Source: Selenomonadales bacterium
Lineage (GTDB): Bacteria > Bacillota > Negativicutes > Sporomusales > UBA7701
Direction of reading: 5' to 3'
DNA: 64,000 nt
Assembly (NCBI GenBank): GCA_029975165.1
Contig: JARKPR010000085.1
Location: 62,001-126,000, forward strand
Position 1 is the stretch's first letter. Every line of letters begins with the position of its first letter. Shown in pieces: positions 8,143 to 17,010 of the stretch. The notes under the pieces were generated by a model, which was not told the origin of the DNA, searched no databases, and was given only the letters and a program-made list of their open reading frames with translations. Made by a program: the position numbers and the translations under genes.

Positions 8143-9057
8143 ATGCGAAAAGTACTGCTCATCTTCATCGACGGCCTCGGACTGGGGGAGGACGACCCGG
8201 CGACAAATCCGCTCGTCCGCTTCGACCCGCTCTTCCTCCGCTCCCTGTTTGGCCGCCCCCTCGTCAGAAACCTCGGGTGCATACGTAGCGATCAGGTGTG
8301 CCTCGTGCCCACTGACGCCAATTTGGGCGTACCCGGCCTCCCGCAGAGCGCCACCGGCCAGACGGCCATCTTCACCGGCATCAACGCCCCGCAGCTTATG
8401 GGCCGTCATATCCTCGGCTTTCCCGGCCCGGCCCTGGCCGCCGTCATCGCCGAGCACGGCATCATGCGCGCCCTGGCGGACGCCGGCTTCAGCGTCACCT
8501 CCGCCAACATGTACTCCGCCGACTACATGGACCTCGTCGCCCGCCGCCAGCGGCGCCATTCCGTCACCACCCTCACCATCCTCGGCGCCGGCCTCCCGCT
8601 GCGCTCCCTGCCGGCAATGGCGGCCGGCGAAGCCGTCTATCAGGACATCACCAACAAAATGCTGCCGCGCTTCGGCATCACCGACGTACCGGCCGTCGAT
8701 CCGGCCGTGGCCGGGCGGCGGCTGGCCGACCTGGCCCGGCGCCACGCCTTCACCATGTTCGAATACTTCCAGACCGACCGCCAGGGCCACAAGCACGACT
8801 GGGACGAAGCGGCGAAAATCGTCGCCACCCTCGACGGCTTTCTCGCCGCCGTCCACGCCGCCGCCGGCGACACCCTCGTCGTCGTCACCAGCGATCACGG
8901 CAACTTCGAAGACTTCAGCGTCAAAACCCACACCGCCAACCCCGTGCCCACCATCCTGTTCGGGCCGGGCTGCCGCTCGGTCGCCGCCGCCGTCGGCAAT
9001 CTCACCGACATCAAGCCGGCTATCATCGCGTACCTAAAAGAAGGTGACAAACAATGA
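8143..9057 (+). CDS. Alkaline-phosphatase-superfamily metalloenzyme
   Basis: This 304-residue protein has the metal-ligand pattern of the superfamily containing cofactor-independent phosphoglycerate mutase and phosphopentomutase. FIDGLGLG carries D10. SATGQT at 69-74 would hold the phosphorylated or nucleophilic Ser/Thr. TDRQGHKHDW is at 211-220, SDHGNFED at 250-257, and a further His is near 263. It is much shorter than iPGM (about 510) and lacks its transferase insert, so it is more likely a phosphohydrolase or phosphopentomutase-like enzyme of unknown substrate. The stop overlaps the U32 gene start by 4 bp (ATGA), suggesting the two proteins are produced together. Confidence 0.82.
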   Translation: MRKVLLIFIDGLGLGEDDPATNPLVRFDPLFLRSLFGRPLVRNLGCIRSDQVCLVPTDANLGVPGLPQSATGQTAIFTGINAPQLMGRHILGFPGPALAAVIAEHGIMRALADAGFSVTSANMYSADYMDLVARRQRRHSVTTLTILGAGLPLRSLPAMAAGEAVYQDITNKMLPRFGITDVPAVDPAVAGRRLADLARRHAFTMFEYFQTDRQGHKHDWDEAAKIVATLDGFLAAVHAAAGDTLVVVTSDHGNFEDFSVKTHTANPVPTILFGPGCRSVAAAVGNLTDIKPAIIAYLKEGDKQ

Positions 9058-11552
9058 TCGAACTCCTCGCCCCCGCCGGTAGCTCCGAAGCCTTCACCGC
9101 CGCCGTCAACAGCGGCGCCGACGCCGTCTACCTCGGCGGCCGCCAGTTCGGCGCCCGCGCCTACGCCGCCAACTTCGACGACGACCAACTGGCCACCGTA
9201 GTGCGCGACGCCCATCTGCGCGGCGTCAAAATCTACGTTACCGTCAACACCCTCGTCGACAACAGCGAAATTCCCGCATTGGCCGCCTACCTGCGCCACC
9301 TGTACGAAATCGGCGTCGACGCCATCCTCATCCAGGACGCCGGCGTGCTCGCCGTGGCCCGCCAGGTCGTCCCCCGCCTGCCGCTGCACGCCAGCACCCA
9401 GATGACCGTCCACAATATCGAAGGCGTCAAATTTCTCGCCGAACACGGCATAAGCCGCGTCGTCCTGGCGCGCGAACTGTCGCTCGACGCCATCCGCCAC
9501 ATCTGCGCCCATTCGCTGCTCGAAATCGAAACCTTCATCCACGGCGCCCTGTGCGTCTCCTACTCCGGCCAATGCCTCATGTCCAGCATGATCGGCGGCC
9601 GCAGTGGCAACCGCGGCCGCTGCGCCCAGCCCTGCCGCCTGCCGTACACCCTGGTCGACACCGGCGGCAAAAACGTCCTCGCCGGCCGGGACGCCGGCGA
9701 ATACCTCCTCAGCCCCAAAGACTTCAACACCATCGAACATATCCCCGAACTCATCGCCGCCGGCGTCGTCTCCTTCAAGATCGAAGGCCGCATGAAACGG
9801 GCCGAATACGTCGCCGTCGTCGTCGACTGCTACCGCCGGGCCATCGACTCCTGCCTCGCCGGCCGCGGGGACTTCGCCGTCCCGGCCCAGGACCAAAAAG
9901 ACATGGCCCAGATCTTCAACCGCGGCTTCACCACCGCCTACCTGTACGGCAAGCAGGGACGGGAAATGATGAGCGACCGCCGTCCCAACAACCGCGGCGT
10001 CCGCATCGGCCGCGTCCTCGAATACGACCCGCGCGCCAAAACGGCGGCCATCAAGCTCGACGAGCCGCTCGCCGTCGGCGACATCGTCGAATTCTGGGTC
10101 AAAGTCGGCGGCCGCGCCAACACCACCGTCACCGCCATCTGCGTCGACGGCCGCGAAGTGACCGCCGCCCCGGCCCAGGCCGTGGCCGTCATCCCCGTGG
10201 CCGGCGCCGTCCGCCCCGGCGACCGCGTCTTCAAAACCTTCGACGCCGCCCTCATGGCCAAAGCGCGGGCCGGCTTCGACGCCGCCAACCCTCTGCGCCG
10301 CGTGCCGGTCGACGCCGCCGTGGCAGTAGGGGAGGGGAGGCCGCTCGCCGTAACCCTCAGCGACGACGCCGGCAACACCGGTTGCGGCCAGACCGCCTTC
10401 CTGGCCGAAAAGGCCCTCAAGCGCCCTCTCACCCAAGAAACGCTCGCCGCCCAGATCGGCCGTCTGGGCACGACCGTCTTCGCCCTCCGCGACCTGCGCA
10501 GCGACATCGACGGCCAGGTCATGGTCCCGCTCAGCGAGCTCAACGAAGCACGGCGCCAGGCCGTCGAAGAACTCGAACAAGCCCGCCTCGCCCGCTGCGC
10601 CCGCCCGCCCCTGCCGGACGGCGCCCCCGACCTCGCCGCCGTCCTCCCCGGGCCGTCCCGTGCCCGAACCCGCAAGCCGGCCCTGGCCGTCAACGTCGAC
10701 ACCCTCGACAAAGCCGCCGCCGCCGCCATGAGCGGCGCCGACATCATCATGTTCGGCGGCGACAGCCTGTCCGGCCGGCCGCCCACCCCCGACGACTACC
10801 GGCAGGTCGCCGCCCTGGCCCGCGACCGCGGCCTTGCCGTCATCTTCAACACCCCCCGCCTCGTCCAGGACTGGCAGTGGCCCGGCCTCGAAGCCGACCT
10901 CGAGCTCTTCCACACCCTGGCCCCCGACGCCGTCGCCGCCGCCAACCTCGGCACCCTGCACCGCCTGCGCCGCATCCCCGGCCTCGCCGTCCACGGCGAC
11001 TGGCCCCTCAACATATACAACAGCGCTGCCGCCCGTTTCTTCACCGCCGCCGGCCTGGCCAGCCTCGCCCTCTCCCCCGAACTCACCCTCGCCCAAGTCG
11101 AAGCACTCGCCCAGGACGGCGGCGCGGACCTCGAATGCCTCGTCCACGGCCGCCTCACCCTCATGATCTCGGAATACTGCGTCATGGGCAGCTTCCTCGG
11201 CGACCTCCGCGCCGGCGCCTGCACCCGGCCCTGCCGCCAAGGCCGCTACCTGCTCAAAGACCGGCTGGGCGAAACCTTCCCCGTCGCCGGCGACCAATTC
11301 TGCCGCATGCACATCCTCAACGCCAAAGAACTCAGCATGCTGCCCCACGTGCCCCGCCTGGCCCGGTCCGGCATCGCCCGCCTCCGCATCGAAGGCAAAG
11401 CCGCCGACGCCGCCGAAATCGGCAAAATCACCCGCCTGTATCGCGAACTCCTCGACCAGGGCGAGGAACACCCCCTGCTCGCCGGCGACAAAATCAAAGC
11501 CCTCGAACACGACGACATCACCCGTGGCCACTATTTCAGAGGAGTACTATAG
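9054..11552 (+). CDS. Large U32-family protein (RlhA-like, DUF3656)
   Basis: An 832-residue U32-family protein. The N-terminal barrel begins with the signature ELLAPAGSSEAF and GADAVYLGG. The family block HGALCVSYSGQC, followed by GNRGRCAQPCR, provides a cysteine cluster at about 165-200. More Cys pairs occur later (YCVMGSF and GACTRPCRQGR near residues 705-730). U32 proteins were annotated as collagenase-type peptidases. Characterised members such as E. coli RlhA and TrhP hydroxylate rRNA or tRNA, so an RNA-modifying role is more likely. The double-length architecture matches RlhA-like proteins with a DUF3656 insert. It is translationally coupled to the upstream metalloenzyme and sits close to mutS2. 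Confidence 0.9.
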   Translation: MIELLAPAGSSEAFTAAVNSGADAVYLGGRQFGARAYAANFDDDQLATVVRDAHLRGVKIYVTVNTLVDNSEIPALAAYLRHLYEIGVDAILIQDAGVLAVARQVVPRLPLHASTQMTVHNIEGVKFLAEHGISRVVLARELSLDAIRHICAHSLLEIETFIHGALCVSYSGQCLMSSMIGGRSGNRGRCAQPCRLPYTLVDTGGKNVLAGRDAGEYLLSPKDFNTIEHIPELIAAGVVSFKIEGRMKRAEYVAVVVDCYRRAIDSCLAGRGDFAVPAQDQKDMAQIFNRGFTTAYLYGKQGREMMSDRRPNNRGVRIGRVLEYDPRAKTAAIKLDEPLAVGDIVEFWVKVGGRANTTVTAICVDGREVTAAPAQAVAVIPVAGAVRPGDRVFKTFDAALMAKARAGFDAANPLRRVPVDAAVAVGEGRPLAVTLSDDAGNTGCGQTAFLAEKALKRPLTQETLAAQIGRLGTTVFALRDLRSDIDGQVMVPLSELNEARRQAVEELEQARLARCARPPLPDGAPDLAAVLPGPSRARTRKPALAVNVDTLDKAAAAAMSGADIIMFGGDSLSGRPPTPDDYRQVAALARDRGLAVIFNTPRLVQDWQWPGLEADLELFHTLAPDAVAAANLGTLHRLRRIPGLAVHGDWPLNIYNSAAARFFTAAGLASLALSPELTLAQVEALAQDGGADLECLVHGRLTLMISEYCVMGSFLGDLRAGACTRPCRQGRYLLKDRLGETFPVAGDQFCRMHILNAKELSMLPHVPRLARSGIARLRIEGKAADAAEIGKITRLYRELLDQGEEHPLLAGDKIKALEHDDITRGHYFRGVL

Positions 11553-11583
11553 TTAACCCCAAATCCGAATGGAGAAAATACCC

Positions 11584-13950
11584 ATGGACTCATCCGTATT
11601 GACAACCCTTGAATTCACCAAAATCCGCGCTATGCTCGCCGCCGCCGCCGGCTCCTCGCTCGGCCGGGAAATCGCCGAAGAACTCGTGCCGGAAAGCGAC
11701 GCCGCCACCGTCGAAGGCCGCCTGGACGAAACCAGGGAGGCTTTCGACCTCTTGGCCGCCGCCGCCGTAGTTCCCCTGGGCGGCATCCGCGACATCCGCG
11801 ACCTGCTGCGGCGGGCCGACCGGGGCGCCGTCCTCGAACCGCCGGACTTCGTCGCTATCGGCAGCACCCTGTACGCCGCCCGGCGGCTGAAACAATTCTT
11901 CGCCGACCTCACCACGCCGCTGCCCCGCCTGGCGGAATCCGCGGCCGCGATCGCCGTCTTCCGCAACCTGGAGAACGCCATCGCCGACACCATCGGCGAC
12001 CAAGGCGCCGTCCTCGACACCGCCAGCCCCGAGCTGGCCCGCCTCCGCCGCGAGATCCGCGTCACCCAAAGCCGCGTCAAAGAGAAGATCGACCACATCC
12101 TCCACTCCGGCCAATACCAAAAACTCCTTCAGGACGCCATCGTCACCATCCGCGGCGACCGCTACGTCATCCCCGTCAAACAGGAATACCGCAACGCCTT
12201 CCCCGGCATCGTCCACGACCAGTCGGCCAGCGGCGCCACCGTCTTCATCGAACCCATGGCCGTCGTCAACCTCAACAACGACCTCAAACAACTCATGGCC
12301 GCCGAACTCAACGAAATCGAACGCATCCTCCGCCACCTCAGCGCCCAGGTCGCAGCCGCCGCCGACCCGCTGCTCGAAACCTGCCGGGCCCTTGGCCAGA
12401 TCGATTTCGCTTTCGCCAAAGCCCGCCTCGCCCTCGACATGCGGGCCATCCGCCCCCGGCTCAACACCGCCGGCCATGTCGCCGTCCGCCAAGCCCGCCA
12501 TCCCCTCATCCCCGCCGACGCCGTCGTCCCCATCGACGTGCGCGTTGGCAAAGACTTCGGCATCCTCGTCATCACCGGCCCCAACACCGGCGGCAAAACC
12601 GTCACCCTCAAAACCGTCGGCCTCTTCGCCCTCATGGCCCAGGCCGGCCTCTTCATCCCGGCCGCATCCGACTCGGAGATGACCGTCTTCGCCCACGTCT
12701 ACGCCGACATCGGCGACGAACAGAGCATCGAACAGAGCCTCAGCACCTTCTCCGCCCACATGACCAACCTCGTCCGCATCCTCGGGCGCGTCACCGCCGC
12801 CGACCTCGTCCTCATCGACGAAATCGGCGCCGGCACCGACCCCGACGAAGGGGCGGCCCTCGCCATGTCCATCCTCGAATACCTCCATGGGCGCGGCAGC
12901 CGCGTCATCGCCACCACCCACTACAGCGAACTGAAAACCTTCGCCTACTCCCGGCATGGAATCGAAAACGCCAGCGTAGAATTTGACGTACATACCCTGC
13001 GGCCGACCTACCGGCTGCAAATCGGCCTGCCCGGCAGCAGCAAAGCCTTCCTCATCTCGCGCCGCCTCGGCCTCGACGCCGCCATCGTCGCCCGCGCCCA
13101 GGAGCTCATCGACGAAGACTACGCCGAATTCGACAAAGTGCTCACCGCCCTGGAAGAACAGAAACGGCTGCTCGCCGACCGCCAGCAGGAACTGCGCCTC
13201 CTCCAGCGCGAAGGGGAAGAACTCAAACACAGCCTCCAAAAAGAAAAAGACGCCTTGGCCGACAAGAAGAGCCAACTGCTCGCCAAAGCCCAGGCCGAAG
13301 CCGAGCGTCTCCTCAAACAGGCGCGCAGCGAGGCCGAAGCCGTCATCGCCGACCTCAAAGCCCAATACGCCGCCGGCAGCATGCGCGAGCGGCAGCAGGC
13401 CATCGACGGCGCCCGCCGGCGCCTGTCGGCCGGCCTCAGCGAAGTGCGCGCCGCCGGCGACGACGACGAAGACCGGGCGCCCGGAGCGCCCGCCACCGCC
13501 GCCGACCTCCTCCCCGGCGCCAAAGTCCATATCGCCACCCTCGGGCAAACAGGCACCGTCATCGCCGTCGCCGGCGACGAAGTCACCGTCCGGCTGGGAA
13601 TAATGAAGCTCAACGTCCCGCTGGCCAACTGCCGGCTGGCCGAGGCCCCTCCCGCGCCGCCGCCGCAGTCCGGCCGGGCGGGCGTCGACCTCGCCAAAGC
13701 GCAGCAAGCCTCGCGGGAAATCGACATCCGCGGCCAAACGGTCGAAGAAGCGGAGGCCGTCCTCGACAAATACATCGACGACGCCATCCTTGCCGGCCTG
13801 GGCGAGCTCATCGTCATCCACGGCAAAGGCACCGGCGCGCTCAAGAAAGGAGTCAGGGCTTACCTCAAAGACCACCGGGCCGTCCGCGAAATCCGCATCG
13901 GCGAAAGCGGCGAAGGCGGCGACGGAGTTACGGTAGCAAAATTAAAATAG
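11584..13950 (+). CDS. mutS2: Endonuclease MutS2
   Basis: This 788-residue MutS2 lacks the mismatch-recognition domain of MutS. It contains the core/lever region, the ATPase domain with Walker A GPNTGGKT (about 332-339) and Walker B LVLIDEIGAGTDP (about 407-419), a charged coiled coil (about 515-600), and a C-terminal Smr nuclease domain (from about residue 712, with DIRGQTVEEAE and VIHGKGTGALKKGV). Family members suppress homologous recombination or act as ribosome-collision sensors that split stalled ribosomes. ATG 11584 is preferred over in-frame ATG 11569 because GGAG at 11571-11574 lies between them at good spacing. Its length agrees with B. subtilis MutS2 (785). Confidence 0.96.
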   Translation: MDSSVLTTLEFTKIRAMLAAAAGSSLGREIAEELVPESDAATVEGRLDETREAFDLLAAAAVVPLGGIRDIRDLLRRADRGAVLEPPDFVAIGSTLYAARRLKQFFADLTTPLPRLAESAAAIAVFRNLENAIADTIGDQGAVLDTASPELARLRREIRVTQSRVKEKIDHILHSGQYQKLLQDAIVTIRGDRYVIPVKQEYRNAFPGIVHDQSASGATVFIEPMAVVNLNNDLKQLMAAELNEIERILRHLSAQVAAAADPLLETCRALGQIDFAFAKARLALDMRAIRPRLNTAGHVAVRQARHPLIPADAVVPIDVRVGKDFGILVITGPNTGGKTVTLKTVGLFALMAQAGLFIPAASDSEMTVFAHVYADIGDEQSIEQSLSTFSAHMTNLVRILGRVTAADLVLIDEIGAGTDPDEGAALAMSILEYLHGRGSRVIATTHYSELKTFAYSRHGIENASVEFDVHTLRPTYRLQIGLPGSSKAFLISRRLGLDAAIVARAQELIDEDYAEFDKVLTALEEQKRLLADRQQELRLLQREGEELKHSLQKEKDALADKKSQLLAKAQAEAERLLKQARSEAEAVIADLKAQYAAGSMRERQQAIDGARRRLSAGLSEVRAAGDDDEDRAPGAPATAADLLPGAKVHIATLGQTGTVIAVAGDEVTVRLGIMKLNVPLANCRLAEAPPAPPPQSGRAGVDLAKAQQASREIDIRGQTVEEAEAVLDKYIDDAILAGLGELIVIHGKGTGALKKGVRAYLKDHRAVREIRIGESGEGGDGVTVAKLK

Positions 13951-13969
13951 AGAAGAGCGGAGGAGAAAA

Positions 13970-14500
13970 ATGATCACCAAAAGCCAGGAAATCGAAGAAC
14001 GCAGCATCGAGCGGATCGCCGACCTTATGTGCGTGGCGGCCCGCACCGCCCCGAAGGCGCGGGGCGTAGACAACCTCGTCGTCATGCTCGTCAAGGCGCG
14101 GGAAAAAGACCAGTTGGCGGAAGAAATGCGGAAGATCGCCGCCCAAAGCGGCAGCCAATTCTTCGCCCGCGACGCCGGCTGCCTCGACAAAGCGGCCGCC
14201 GTCATCCTCCTCGGCCAGAAAATCCAGCCCCTGGGCGTGAGCCCCTGCGGCTACTGCGGCAAGGGAAACTGCGCCGACTGTGCCAAGCAGGGCGGCCTCT
14301 GCGCCATAAGCATCGGCGACCTGGGCATCGCCATCGGCTCCGCGGTCGCCACCGCCGCCCTGCACCACATCGACAACCGGGTGATGTTCAGCGTCGGCAA
14401 AGCCGCCCTCAACCTGAACCTCTTCCCGGAAGACGTCACAATCGCCTACGGCATCCCCCTCAGCATCGCCGGCAAAAATATATTCTTTGACCGTGGTTAG
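13970..14500 (+). CDS. DUF2148 ferredoxin-domain protein
   Basis: A 176-residue protein of the DUF2148 family found mainly in anaerobes. Five cysteines lie close together in the middle: C93, C96, C101, C104 and C111, in SPCGYCGKGNCADC and GGLCA. This suggests one Fe-S cluster. The rest looks like a compact alpha/beta fold with a hydrophobic C-terminal half (GDLGIAIGSAVATAA). The function is unknown, though the family often neighbours redox or stress genes. A GGAGGAG ribosome site precedes ATG 13970, 19 bp after mutS2, so they probably share a transcript. A bidirectional terminator follows. Confidence 0.85.
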   Translation: MITKSQEIEERSIERIADLMCVAARTAPKARGVDNLVVMLVKAREKDQLAEEMRKIAAQSGSQFFARDAGCLDKAAAVILLGQKIQPLGVSPCGYCGKGNCADCAKQGGLCAISIGDLGIAIGSAVATAALHHIDNRVMFSVGKAALNLNLFPEDVTIAYGIPLSIAGKNIFFDRG

Positions 14501-14535
14501 GACAACAAAACAAAAGCGATTGCGATAAAGCAAAA

Positions 14536-14563
14536 AGAGGCGCGGGATTGCTCCCGCGCCTCT
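14536..14563. terminator. Bidirectional terminator between convergent genes
   Basis: Perfect 12-bp stem AGAGGCGCGGGA (14536-14547) and TCCCGCGCCTCT (14552-14563) with a TTGC loop. An A-rich flank lies on the left (AAAAAG). It separates the plus-strand DUF2148 gene from the minus-strand aminotransferase. Confidence 0.8.
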
Positions 14564-14569
14564 CTACTT

Positions 14570-15754
14570 TCAGCGGTATTCCCTGATCGCGGCCGCCATG
14601 CGGCCGATCCCCTCCCTGATGCGCTCCTCGGACATATTGGAAAAGTTCAGGCGCAGAGTGTTCTCCACCTGCCCGTTGGGGAAAAAAGAGTCGCCAGGCA
14701 CGAACGCCACGTTGCGCTCAAGGCAGTCGTGCAGGAGCTTGACGGCCTTGAAGCCGGCCGGCAGCTCCACCCAGGTGAACAGGCCGCCCTGGGGATAAGT
14801 ATGCTTCACCGCCGCCGGGAACATGGCGTCCATCGCCGTCATCATCGCGTCGCGCCGCCGGCGGTACACGGCGACGATCTTCGCGACATGAGCGTCCAGG
14901 TCGTACAGTTCGAGAAACTTCGCGATCTCCCGCTGGCTGAGCGAGGAAGTGTGCAGATCCGTCCCCTGCTTGATGAGGACCAGCTTCTCAAAGAACTTCG
15001 CCGCCGCCGCGATCCAGCCGATCCGCAGGCCGGGGCAGAAAATCTTCGAGAACGTCCCCACGTAAACCACCAGCCCCTTGCTGTCGAACGACTTGACCGC
15101 CGGCAGCGTCTCGCCGGCGAAGCGCAACTCGCCGTACGGGTTATCCTCGACCACCGGCACCTCGTATTCCTGTACAAGGGCGGCGAACTGGCGCCGCCGC
15201 TCCAGCGACCACGTCCTCCCGGACGGGTTCTGGAAATCGGGAATGACGTAAATGAGCTTGACCCGTTCGGTGGTGCGGAGGATGTTCGCCAACTCCTCGA
15301 TGATCATCCCCTCGTCGTCCGTCGGCACCGCCACGAAGCGGGCCTGATAGGCGCGGAAAGCGCTGATCGCCGCCAGATAGGTCGGGCTCTCGCACAAAAC
15401 GACATCGCCCGCATCCAGGAAAAGCTTGCCGGCCAGATCGAGCGCCTGCTGCGAGCCGCTGGTAATCAGGACATTATCGTAGCCGACATCCACGGCGAAC
15501 TTGGCGGCGATCCTCGCCGCCACCTGCCGCCTGAGCGGCTCGAACCCCTCGGTCGTCGAATACTGCAGCGCCTGGCCGCCGGCCTCGTCGAGCACCTGGA
15601 CCGCCGTTCGCTTAAGCTCCTCGATCGGGAAAACCTCCGGGGCCGGAAGACCGCCGGCGAAAGAAATAATCTCCGGCCGGACGGCAACTTTTAAAATCTC
15701 CCTGATCTCCGACGCTTTCAAAAGCTCCACCCGTTCAGCAAACTTCACGGCCAT
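14570..15754 (-). CDS. PLP-dependent aminotransferase (MocR/LysN-like class I/II)
   Basis: A 394-residue fold-type I aminotransferase. The PLP lysine is K237 in GTFSKIFCPGLRIGW. Cofactor contacts are visible in TSGSQQALDL (about 98-107) and PDFQNPSG (172-179). It resembles 2-aminoadipate or aromatic/branched-chain transaminases of the MocR C-domain type, but it has no DNA-binding domain. Three in-frame ATGs (15763, 15760, 15754) lie close together behind a GGGAGG site. I chose 15754 because it leaves about 9 nt of spacing; the choice affects only three residues. Open frame continues upstream to 15961 but has no homology-like content. The substrate is uncertain. Confidence 0.9.
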   Translation of the reverse strand: MAVKFAERVELLKASEIREILKVAVRPEIISFAGGLPAPEVFPIEELKRTAVQVLDEAGGQALQYSTTEGFEPLRRQVAARIAAKFAVDVGYDNVLITSGSQQALDLAGKLFLDAGDVVLCESPTYLAAISAFRAYQARFVAVPTDDEGMIIEELANILRTTERVKLIYVIPDFQNPSGRTWSLERRRQFAALVQEYEVPVVEDNPYGELRFAGETLPAVKSFDSKGLVVYVGTFSKIFCPGLRIGWIAAAAKFFEKLVLIKQGTDLHTSSLSQREIAKFLELYDLDAHVAKIVAVYRRRRDAMMTAMDAMFPAAVKHTYPQGGLFTWVELPAGFKAVKLLHDCLERNVAFVPGDSFFPNGQVENTLRLNFSNMSEERIREGIGRMAAAIREYR

Positions 15755-15788
15755 GGCCATCATCCTCCCGACGGTAATTTTATCTCCA

Positions 15789-15817
15789 ATAATACACAGA
15801 TAAAAAAACATCGTAAA
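15789..15817 (-). promoter_or_regulatory. Probable sigma-A promoter of the aminotransferase gene
   Basis: On the minus strand TTTACG (15817-15812) and TATTAT (15794-15789) are 17 bp apart, about 35 bp upstream of the chosen start codon. The region 15765-15920 is AT-rich compared with its surroundings and holds alternative -35-like hexamers. Confidence 0.45.
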
Positions 15818-15923
15818 TATCCAATCGCCAAAAATCAAATATAAATTGGCTATTTTTCGGAAAAGTGTTTTATTGGCTCTATCCAAAGTCCGGCCGCCGT
15901 AGCGTCTGCCATTTACGTCAGGC

Positions 15924-15952
15924 AAAAAAAAAGATGCGGAGCAGTCCACATC
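15924..15952 (-). terminator. Intrinsic terminator of the ybaB operon
   Basis: On the minus strand GATGTGGA-CTGC-TCCGCATC (15952-15933, one G-T pair) is followed by a run of nine T. It ends the transcript of the hypothetical gene at 15965. Confidence 0.8.
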
Positions 15953-15964
15953 CGAACACATCTG

Positions 15965-16540
15965 CTAAAAATTCGTTTTCCAGTTAAGATACTTCCCCAG
16001 CCCCCGTTTCTCGCCGTCCGCCGCCTCGGGGCCCTCCTGCTTCTCGGCCAAGGCCGCGAGCGAGGTCACCGTGGCGGCGGTTGGGGGGACAGGTTGCTTA
16101 TCCTCGCCTTTTTCCTCCTTTTTGTCTCCGCCCTTGGCCGTCTCGCCCTTGTCGGTCTTCTCGCTTTTCTCAGTCTTCTCGCTCTTGTCGCCCATGTTGC
16201 CGAGCAAACCCATGATAGCCCCGATGGTGGTCGGATTGAGCTTTGACTTGATCTGGGGACTGTTAAGCAGCGGCAGGAGCGAGACCAGCGCTTCCGGCCC
16301 GAGCCCGCCGCCCTCCCCCTTGGCAAGATCGCCGAGCAGCTTCTGCAGCGGGCTGGCGCTGGCGACCGGCGCCGCCGCAGCCGTTCGCGGCTGGCCATGA
16401 CCGAGGATCGCCACCAGGCAGATCAGCGACAGGACGGGGATGAGCTGCTCGTAACCCGCCCCCTCGTTGACCGCGGCCTCGATCATCCTGGTCACCGACT
16501 GGAGCAGGGAACCAGGCTTTTCGACTGGTTCGTTGGCCAT
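15965..16540 (-). CDS. Hypothetical protein with central hydrophobic segment and Lys/Glu repeats
   Basis: A 191-residue protein that I do not recognise. It starts behind GAGGAGGGG, immediately after the ybaB-type gene, and the two form a minus-strand operon. Residues about 33-48 (IPVLSLICLVAILGHG) are hydrophobic and could be a short membrane segment or buried helix. The middle carries hydrophobic helices (SLLPLLN, TIGAIMGLLGNM). Residues about 115-145 are a low-complexity charged stretch of repeated K-S/T-E-K units, likely disordered. The C-terminus ends in an aromatic tail (YLNWKTNF). It could be a sporulation or envelope-associated factor, but nothing in the sequence proves this. Confidence 0.7.
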   Translation of the reverse strand: MANEPVEKPGSLLQSVTRMIEAAVNEGAGYEQLIPVLSLICLVAILGHGQPRTAAAAPVASASPLQKLLGDLAKGEGGGLGPEALVSLLPLLNSPQIKSKLNPTTIGAIMGLLGNMGDKSEKTEKSEKTDKGETAKGGDKKEEKGEDKQPVPPTAATVTSLAALAEKQEGPEAADGEKRGLGKYLNWKTNF

Positions 16541-16552
16541 AAAAACCCCTCC

Positions 16553-16873
16553 TCAAAACAACCCTGGTATGCTCGGCAGGTTGAGATCGCCGGCCAGCTT
16601 GCCCATAGCCGCCTGATGCATCTCGCGGGACTTGGCCAGGGCGCTGTTGGCCGTGGCTACCAGCAGATCCTGCAGCAGCCCCGCGTTGGCAGCCTCAAGA
16701 TACTTGGCGTTCAGCTCGATGGCGACGATCTCCTGTTGGCCGTTGACGACCACCTTGACGACATCGCCGCTGGAAACCTCTATCCGCTCCGCCTTAAGCT
16801 TTTCCTCCGCCTGGCCGACGTACTGCTGCACTTTTTTCACCATATCCATGACATTGCCCAACTGCTCCCACAC
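16553..16873 (-). CDS. YbaB/EbfC-family nucleoid-associated protein
   Basis: A 106-residue protein with the YbaB pattern. Helix 1 has MDMVKKVQQYVGQAEEKLK, followed by the beta-sheet segment GDVVKVVVNGQQEIVAIELN and a C-terminal helix (LLVATANSALAKSREM). Family members are dimers that bind DNA and associate with the nucleoid. The frame is open further upstream with ATG at 16888, but GGAGGTG lies within those codons (16886-16880). GTG 16873, about 6 nt after that site, is therefore the likely start. The usual yaaK/ybaB neighbours dnaX and recR are absent, so this is probably a second, paralogous copy paired with the hypothetical gene at 15965. Confidence 0.75.
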   Translation of the reverse strand: MWEQLGNVMDMVKKVQQYVGQAEEKLKAERIEVSSGDVVKVVVNGQQEIVAIELNAKYLEAANAGLLQDLLVATANSALAKSREMHQAAMGKLAGDLNLPSIPGLF

Positions 16874-16949
16874 AACGTTCACCTCCATATTGATTAATGA
16901 TAGACTATGCGTTGTCCGCCGGCTTGTGTGTGTCCAAAGAAAATGCGGG

Positions 16950-16977
16950 ACCGTTCGCCGTCGTCCGTCATATATTA
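16950..16977 (+). promoter_or_regulatory. Sigma-K-type sporulation promoter, copy 1
   Basis: AC at 16950-16951, 17 nt, then CATATATTA at 16969-16977. This matches the mother-cell sigma-K consensus (AC ... CATANNNTA) and partly that of sigma-E. It precedes the small gene at 17011. Three further copies with identical spacing follow downstream. Confidence 0.7.
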
Positions 16978-17010
16978 GAATAGAAAAAAACGCTGCGGGA
17001 GGAGTCACAT

